Positions 27,501 to 36,500 of a DNA stretch of 64,000 nt are shown here, one piece after another. Below the pieces are notes generated by a model. It did not search any database, was not told the origin of the DNA, and saw only the letters and a list, made by a program, of their open reading frames with translations. Positions within the stretch are counted from its first letter, which is position 1; the number at the start of each line of letters is the position of its first letter. The DNA comes from Pelodiscus sinensis (taxonomy: Eukaryota; Chordata; Testudines; Trionychidae), in contig NW_027465908.1 of the NCBI RefSeq assembly GCF_049634645.1, positions 2,976,001 to 3,040,000 of the forward strand, given 5' to 3'. Both the position numbers and the translations under genes were made by a program.

Positions 27501-30500
27501 GGGCTAGGGAAGGGTAAGTGGAAGGAGGTGAGGGAGGAATGGGGTACAAGTCCCCGATGGGGAGGACTGGGCTGGCTCTGCGGGCTTCTGGGGGTGGAAG
27601 CTCTCCTGCAGCCCCCCGATTGCCTCCTCTCCCCAGATGGCAGCCTGCGGCAAGTGCAGCCGGGCTGATGGCCCAGTGGTGTGATGTGCCCAGTGTGGGT
27701 ACTCCGGGCACTCCAAGCCAGAACTTCTTTGCAAGCGGGGCACCCCTTAGAACTGTGTGTCCGGGGTGGGGGTCGGGACCCTTTAAGCGCAGCCCTCGGC
27801 TAGCCTGAGACAGCATCTCCATGCTCTAAGTCCTCCTTTTATGCCCTGCCGGCACTGCTTCCGGCCATCCTTAAGCCCTGTTCAGAGTCCACTCAATGTG
27901 GACTTGCTAGTTCGAACTAGCAAAACGCTAGTTCGAACTAGTTTTTAGTTCTAGATGCGTTAGTTCGAACTAGCTTAGTTCGAATTAACTAATTCGAACT
28001 AAGTTAGTTCGAACTAGCGCTGTAGTGTAGACGTACCCTTAATCAGTTGAGCCAGCCTCCATCCTAGAAGTCTATTTCCTTCCCTACTTAAGTGAAGTCC
28101 ATCCCGAGAAAACAGTCATCTGTCCATGAATGCTTCCCAGTGGCCATACATCCCAAAGCCTCCTTATAGCACCACTGCCTGAGCCACCTCCTGAGCACCA
28201 TAATCCTGTCACACCTTTGTTGCCCTTCTCTAGGAACAGGCAGAATCCCACTGAAGATCACCTGAGCCTCGATTTCCTTAAGCATCCTCCCCAACCTGGC
28301 ATAGTCTCCCTTGATTCGTTCCAGCGAGAATCTAGCCGTATCATTTGTTCCTACATGAAGGATGATCAGTGGATTCTTTCCTGCTCCCTTTAGGATCCTC
28401 TTCAACCTCAGTTCCACATCCCGTATCTTAGCACCTGGCAGACAGCACACCCTTCTGTTCTCTGGATCAGCTCTGGTTACAAGCCTGTCTATTCTTCTCA
28501 ATAAGGAGTCCCCAATCACATAGACCTGCCTTTTCCTGGTGACAGTGCAATTCTCTGGTCTATCCCTTCTTTCCTCTGGCTGCAAGTCTTTTCCATTCCT
28601 ATCTTCCCTTGTAATCTTCTTCAACACATCCTGTATCCTCCTGGTGTTCTTTATTGGTGTTGTCTCCATCGACTCTTCCCCTTTATGTATGGGACTAGCT
28701 ACTCTTCTCTTCTTCCTTGCCTTTCCACCTTCAGTGGCCACCTGCTGTATCCCTTCTCCATTCTCCAACTCCACATACCTGTTCTTGAGCTCTATGGGTA
28801 TGTCTACATTCCCCCCCCCTAGTTCGAACTAGGGGGGGTAATGTAGTCATACGGAGTTGCAAATGAAGCCCGGGATTTGAATTTCCCGGGCTTCATTTGC
28901 ATAAAGCCGGCCGGCACCATTTTTAAATGCCGGCTAGTTCGGACCCCATGCCGCGTGGCTACACGCGGCACGGACTAGCTAGTTCGGATTAGGATTAATC
29001 CGAACTAGCTAGTCCGTGCCGCATGTAGCCGCGCGGCACGGGGTTCGAACTAGCCGGCATTTAAAAATGGCGCCGGCCGGCTTTATGCAAATGAAGCCCG
29101 GGAAATTCAAATCCCGGGCTTCATTTGCAACTCCGTATGACTACATTACCCCCCCTAGTTCGAACTGGGGGGGTAGTGTAGACATACCCTATTTCTCCTT
29201 CACTGGCCCATCTTTTCCTCTGCCTGGTTCTCATAGTCACATGCTTCCACTGTCCATTTTCTTCACCCATCAGTCCCCCCTCAGAGGCCTTTGATCCTGC
29301 TTCAGTCTGCATGTCTAAGCTTTCCCCTTCAGCCACCTCATGCCTTTGCTCCATCATCTGCTCAAACCCCCTTCTAAACTCGACCAGAGTTTCCACCTGC
29401 ATCTCCAGTCCTCGGATCTTTTCTTCCATATTAATTCAGCTAAACGTAAATATATACCTGGAGATACAAAGAACATAGATCATTCCTACAAGATGAGGGA
29501 TGCTATGCTGGGAAGCAGTGCCTGTGAAAAAGATTTGGAAGCCACTGGTGGATAATGAGTTGAACATAAACTACCAGTTGTCATGAGATAAGAGGGAAGG
29601 TCCTCTCATGGACTGATAACTGGTTAAAAGACAGGAAACAAAGGGTAGGAATAAATGGTCAGTTTTCATAATGGAGAGAGGTAACTAGTGGTGTCCCATA
29701 AGGGTCTGTACTAGGACCAATCCTATTCAACCTATTTATAAATGATCTGGAGAAAGGAGTAATCAGGTGGCAAAATTTGCAGATAATACTAAACTGCTCA
29801 AGATATTAAAAACCAAAGCAGATTGTGAAAACCTTCAAAAGGATCTCACCAAACTAAATGATTTGCCATTTTGTTGCCAATGAATTTTAATGGTGATAAA
29901 TGTAAAGTAATGCACACTGGAAAAATAATCCCAACTATACATACAAAATGATGGGGACTAATTTAGTTGTAACCACTCAAGAGAGAGATCTTGGAGTCAT
30001 TGTGGATAGTTCTCTGAAAACATCCACTCTATGTGCAGCAGTAGTCAAAAAAGCAAACAATGTTAGGCATAATTAAAAAGGGATAGAGAATAAGACATAG
30101 AATATCTTATGGCCTCTATATAAATCCATGGTACGCTCACATCTTGAATACTGTGTACAGATGTGGTTGCCTCATCTCAGAAAAGATATAGTGGCACTGG
30201 AAAGGGTTCAGAAATAAGGCAACAAAAATGATGTGGGGTTTGGAATAGGTTACCATGTGAAAAGAGATTTAAAAGACTGAGATATTGCATCTTGGAAAAG
30301 AGGACACTAAGGAGAGATATGAGAGAGGTCTATAAAATCATGACAGCTTTGGAGAAAGTAAATAAGAAAAAGTTATTCAATGTTTGCATAACATGAGAAC
30401 TAGGGATCACCAAATGAAATTAATAGGTAGCAGTGTTTAAAAAACAAATTGAAGTTTTTCTACATGCAGTACAGACAACCTGTGGAATTCCTTGCTAGAA

Positions 30501-33500
30501 GATGTTGTGAAGACCAAGACATTAACAGCATTCAAAAAAGAACTAGATAAATTCATGGAGGTTAGTCCATCAATACTTATTAGTCAGGATGAGTAGGAAG
30601 GGTGTCCCTAGCCTCTGTCAAGGGCTGGAAATGGATGACAGGTGAAGGATCACTTGATGATTAACTGTTTTCTTCACTCCCTCTAAGGCATCTGGCATTG
30701 CTCCACTGTTGGCAGACAGGATACTAGGCTAGATGGACCTTTGGTCTGACCCAGTATGGCCGTTCTTATCTCCTTATTTACCAGTACAATATTGTGGCCA
30801 AAAGGACTAATGTGCTCCTTGGAGTCATAAACAGGGAGTAGAGAGAATAATTTTCCTCTGTAGAGCAACCATTGCTAGAATAGTGTGTCCTGTTGTGACA
30901 TCCACAATTCAAGAAGGATGTTGATAAATTGGAGCAGGTTCAGAGAAGATCCGCAAGAATGATTAAAGGATTAGAAAACCTGCCTTAAAGTGATAGACTC
31001 AAGGAGCTCAAACTACATAGCTTAGCTGGAACACTCCTGGGGAAAAAACAGGTCCCATGTTCAACAACTCCTCCCCTGCCTTCCTAGAGTTTCCAGAGAG
31101 CCACAAATAGCTCATGTGCAGCACTCAAGCTCAGTGAGGAAGGGAGAAGAGTGGGGATCATAGCGGGATGCTAGGGGAAGAGGCCGAGTAGGAGCCAGAA
31201 GCACAGCCCAGTAGCCATGGGCTTGGTGGAAGCTCTCTAACCTGTATTGTACCAGAGGCCACATCTAAACTTACCACGCCAGAGATTGATCTTCTGGCGT
31301 TTGATTTAGCGGGTCTAGTAAAGACTCGATAAATCAAATGTAGAGAACACACCTGGTCAGCTCTGGTGGTACTCAATTTGCGAGGAATAAGGGAAGTCAA
31401 CGACAGTGTTTGCTCCCGTAGACCTCCTGCTGTCAACATGGCACCATACTTGTCAACTCCAGCTAAATTATTTACAAACCTGGAGTTGAGTACGTTAAGC
31501 CGACCTTCTAGGTCTAGCATAGATCTGACCAGAGATTAGAGTAGATAATCAGAATGAACCCTTCTGGCCTTGGAACCTGTAAATCTATTAATTGCTCCAT
31601 ATGGAAGCATAGAGTGAAACTTCAGTTTGTACATGGCTATATTGAGTTTTTGCCTAATTACATAATTGACATCTATCTCACCTACTCTTGCATTAAACTC
31701 TTCTGCTTTTGCTTTCAAAGTTCGTTTGGATACAGATCTAAGCCATGGGTGCCATTATTACCACTGATATTAAATCCTAGCAGCATTTCTGAATGAGCTG
31801 TGGCCAGGAGCCCCGAGAATGCTTTGTGTGCAGTGAGAGAGATGTGGTCTAGTGGCCTATGCTCTCTAGGATTCTAATAGTCAAGCAAGTGATTTGCCCT
31901 GCCCTGTCTGAGCCTTGTTTTGCAGAAATAGGGCTAATATGACTTATTTATTTCACAGCAGGAGTTATGAGGTGTAATTGATTAATATTTGTAAAATATT
32001 CTATTAAAATTATTGCTAAATAAATATAAAGTTGTAATGCGGACGAGGGATACAGCAGCTCCTTCTCCCTCAGTCTTACAGGAAGAGTCCTGTGAGCCAA
32101 ATAACAGTGCAGGCTTTCTGCAATGATTTACTCAGAGGCACCACTGAAAATGGGCAGCGTAGTTTGAGGGTGATATGACAGCAGTCTACGGGTAAATGAA
32201 GATGTTAATACCAAGGGGTGAGGAGGATTGAGATAGGACAGACCACTGAAGGAACAATGAGATGAGCCTGCACTCAGGAATATTTAAGCTGAATAGCAGG
32301 GGAAATTCCCAACGGATAGTATTATTAGATCGCCATCTCCCCCAAAATAATAATAATAATGGTGGAAGCCTCGTTGCCTGCTTTTGGTTCCACCCCTTAT
32401 GCTACATGAATATTCTCTGTGGGACAAATTTCACCGTGTACTCATGTTATACAGACCTGCAAAAGATGCTCTAAATGTCATAGCCACCCAGAGGTGGGAG
32501 AATTGGAACATGCTGGCTACTGAGTAACTTTGTTAGTTGTAACTTTTTCTGGAGCAAGAAAAGTGTGAAGAAGTTAGTGTGCTTTACTGAAGCCCTAGGG
32601 AGGGGGTGAGATTCAGAGCTCCACACACAACTTCAAAACACTGTCTACACAGCTAGCCCTGCTAGCACAGATCCATAGCCTTTGCCTGTGTAGGCATACC
32701 CTGTCAGACTTGTTTCTAGGCTTGAGATGAGATTGCAAGTGAATCAGTTCATTCATCCTCTTTCCCCAACTCCCCTCCCATCTATCGCAGGTGAACAAGG
32801 AACTAAAGTGGAAACTCTGGAGAGTGATGGAAGGGCCTGTTGTGTTTTCTGTGTCTAGGTTGCAACATTACCGATGTTTTCAGCTTCAGGCGGAGATTCG
32901 GGCTATGATGGAAAGCTCAAACAGAAAAGAAATAATGAAATGGCATGGCGAGGGGGATAATAAAAATGCAGATTCCTCTGGCATTCAGGTCAGTCATTTG
33001 GGCTTAAACTGCAGCAAGGGAGGTTTAGGTTGGACATTAGGAAAAAGTTCCTAACTGTCAGGGTGGTTAAACACTGGAATAAATTGCCCAGGGAGGTTGT
33101 GAAATCCCCATCTCTGGAGATATTTAAGAGTAAGTTAGATAAATGTCTATCAGGGATGGTCTAGACAGTATTTGGTCCTGCCATGAGGGCAGGGGACTGG
33201 ACTCGATGACCTCTCGAGGTCCCTTCCAGTCCTAGTATTCTATGATTCTATGATTCATAGGCTGTGGGCCTGTCTCAGAAGGTGACCCCGCTTGGTATAC
33301 TCTCCTGCAGCCATAGCATGATGGGCCCACCCATCCTCCATCCGCCAGAGTGCCAGAAATAGTCCAATGTGTCCTTCAGTACAAAAGGCCCTTTTGGGAA
33401 TTACTTCTACAAAAGAAAGGATCATGCACATAACAAATACTAACACTGTAATCCAGGCAATACAGTAAAACTCCATTGGTCCGGCATCCAATGCTCCGGC

Positions 33501-36500
33501 ACCATCAGGAACCTGGAAGTGCTCTGGCTTCTGGACAATTGGAGCTGTTCTGCGCCCGGCTTCCCCGATTCAGCTGCTGCTGAAACTGACCAGCAGCTGA
33601 ATTGGGGAAGCCGGGGGCAGAGCCGCTGGGGTGCTGCCGGGTTGGTCCCGTAGTGCTGCCCCTCGGCGCTACCAGACCAACCCAGCAGCACCCCAGCTGC
33701 TCTGCCCCAGGCGTCCCAGATTCAGCCGCTGCTGAAACAGACCAGCAGCGGCTGAATCAGGGATGCCTGCGGCAGAGCCGGACTATTGGAAGGGGGGGCT
33801 ATGAGGGGTCTGGGATGGCATCCCTCCCACCCCACTCCAGACCCCTCATTGACCCCCCTTCCGATAGTCCGGCATATTTGATAATCCGGCACCCCCTGAG
33901 TCCTAAAGGTGCCGGATTATCGGAAGTTTACTGTACATCAGATAGAGTTCCGGTGTCCCCTGCCCTCACTCTCTGGCCCAACCGTGGTGTCCCTCACCAC
34001 ACCCTGGCTCTCCAGCCCAGCCACAGTGCCCCGCAACACATACCAGAGTCCCTCTCCATGACCCGACTTCCTGATCCCTCCCCAACATCCCTCACCATGC
34101 TCCGGCTCTTCAGAACAGCCTCTATGGCCTGCTGGCTTCAGCTCTCTGACTCCAAGAGCCAGAAAGCATCTTCCTCTGCTGCTCTCAGTGTTCAGGTTTC
34201 TCTGGGCTTGCCTGTCTCTGGCTCAGTTTGGATGCCCAGTTTGACACCTCCTAAAGGAGCGTGAAGTTCTGAAAGTGCCAAGGACCTGTCCTCTTGGTAG
34301 ACAGGCACTCAAAAGCTCTAGTAACTTTGGAAAGCCTTGTTAGTGTGACAGACGAGGAGACGTTCTTCCAAGAATTGGCTTGTCTGTGAGTAGGTGCTCT
34401 GCCCTGCACTCTTTAGTGTCACTCTTGCTAAGAGAGCCTGGGGCTCTACTCACAGCCACTGCTCTGCTACCCTTTCTTCTTGTGGGTTTTACAGCACCTG
34501 TGATCTCCCACATGCCTTGCATGTCTAACTGTCCCCAGCACAGACTGCTGCTAGGAAAAGCTGTATTAGGTAGTGTGATCTTCCTGGTGCTTTTTTCATA
34601 TTTATTCCACCTCTGCATCCAAGCACTATGTATTTCCATGTGGAAAGGTTCAGGGCTTCAGTTCCTTTCAGTGTTAATGTAACCACCACCAGGTGGATTT
34701 GAACCTGGGAAGCAGAGTTTAGGAGCCTCTATCCTCTGAGCTAAAAGCCAGCTGGCTCTCAGCCCATGCTGTAGAGTTCTCTTGGTCTTAACTGTTGCTG
34801 TGGTCTAGGTACCACTTGGATTGTTCAGTAACCACACTAGGGCTATGTCTACACTCGTGGCTTCTTCTGCGAGTAATATGCAAATGAGGCTAAGCGTGGA
34901 ATATCGCCGAGCCTCATTTGCATGCCTAATGAGCCACCATTTTTTTCAGAAGAGGCTCTTGCGCAAGAAGGAGAGTCTACACTGCCCCTTCTTGCGCAAG
35001 AAAACCCCTCTTGTGCAATGTCGTTCTTCCTCTCAAGTAGTAGGTGTAACGACATTGCGCAAGAGGGTTTTTCTTGCGCAAGGAGGGGCAGTGTAGACGC
35101 TCCTTCTTGCGCAAGAGCCTCTTCTGAAAAAAATGGTGGCTCATTAGGTATGCAAATGAGGCTCGGCGATATTCCACGCTTAGCCTCATTTGCATATTAC
35201 TCGTGCAAGAAGCCGCGAGTGTAGACATAGCCTTGGTGTGTGGGTTATGTTAATTGACTTGATCATGCACTGGAGGGCTCTTTGACTGAAGGGTCTCAGT
35301 AGCCTATGTTCTCTTGTGGAAGGCTGCAAAGCTGGAGGAGACGCTGGATGGGCTGAATGAGGAGTTCTTCCAGCTTACAGTGCAGGCGTTGGCAAGCCAG
35401 GAGGAGGAGGAACTACTGGACCAGAAGCTCAAAATCCGGGAGGAATCATTTGCGGTATGAGCCACTTTTAATCGATTTGGTGCATTGACCAAACAGAAGT
35501 GTCCACAACAGCTGACCTTCACCTTGGGTGCAATCCTTAATGATTCAGTCTCCTATGCTGCAGAAGGTCAGGGAGGAGAGCCAGGTTAGGTGAACAATTC
35601 AGACATCCTCCAACCAATTTCCTTTTTCCCTGCAGACCCTTAACTCCAGTATCTGGAGTTTAATTCACTGAACAAAGGGAAAGTTTTTCCTCCAGGATAA
35701 AGTCTTTTATCGTGCACTTTACACTGTAAGGTTGTGTTCCAATCACTTAGTCTTCCATTGTGACACACATGACATTGCATCATGCTGCATGCAGGCTGAC
35801 AACTCTGTGCTTCAGGCATCTAGCTCCAGAAGATAGGTGGCGTAACAAGGTCAGGGAGCCACTTCCCTATGCATCCCACCAAACGAGATATCTGCTGAAG
35901 CACAGCGAAAAGGAGAAGGTGGCTGGGATTGGATTACACAGGTGTATTGAGCTTTGTGATCATTAGCAGAACCCAAATTTCTCTGGGGCCTTCGCAGGGC
36001 ATTCTGAGATTTAGAGCGTTTCATAATTTTATTGTCTGTGGGAGTCCATCAGATCAGCTTTTACTGGAACATGGAAGCAGTGTAGACTAGTGGTTGGAGC
36101 AGGGAACAGCACCAGGCATCTTCAGTTCTATTCCTAGCTCTTTGCCAGTTTCCATGTATGATCTTGGACATGTCATAACTTCCCTATCCCTCAGTTTCTG
36201 CATCCATAAAATGGGCTGTAAGTATTACTTTCACAGAGGCTATGAGGGTTTATTCATTGGAACATGTAAAAAACTTTGCAAACTTTTATGTTGCAACCAA
36301 ATAAGATAATTAATCACATTTCAAACATTGCATGAATGAGCTACAGCGCCCAGAGGAAATTGCAACTTTCCAGAGCCCTCTGTAGAAAATTTGGAAAAAA
36401 CATTCAGTTGAAAAAGCGTCCTGCTTCTGTGTCTTATTTCTTGTTGTTCTTCCCCTTCATATCTTGTCACTATGGATAGTTGCATGAATACAGATTTTCT

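Larger units (their letters stand above)
26166..28038 (+). mobile_element. 1.87-kb Harbinger-like composite element, copy 1
   Basis: Ends GGGTATGTCTACACTAC and GTAGTGTAGACGTACCC, flanked by TTA (26163-26165 and 28039-28041). Subterminal blocks of TAGTTCGAACTAG repeats. Inside: a GC-rich coding-like stretch (26400-26800), a minus-strand CR1 3' fragment (26820-27370), and a GC-rich tail with an AATAAAG at 27440. Same order in the copy at 36777-38651. Confidence 0.85.
25690..29432 (-). mobile_element. Minus-strand CR1 LINE, 5' half, with two nested insertions
   Basis: Reading leftwards: ORF1 start with a coiled-coil-like stretch (29429-29190), insertion 28796-29189, ORF1 esterase region (28795-28088), insertion 26166-28038, then the ORF2 start (26162-25824; KLRCLYTNARSLG). 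Removing both insertions and one copy of each 3-bp duplication gives continuous CR1. The reverse transcriptase part is absent. Confidence 0.85.

Noticed and set aside
27518..27808. Open frame in GC-rich DNA near 27518-27808
   Set aside because: Lies inside the Harbinger-like composite, differs in frame from the second copy at 38100-38420, and has no recognisable motif.
34922..35228. Open frames of about 80-100 codons on both strands at 34922-35228
   Set aside because: They are the two inverse halves of a palindromic MITE and encode the same peptide on opposite strands.
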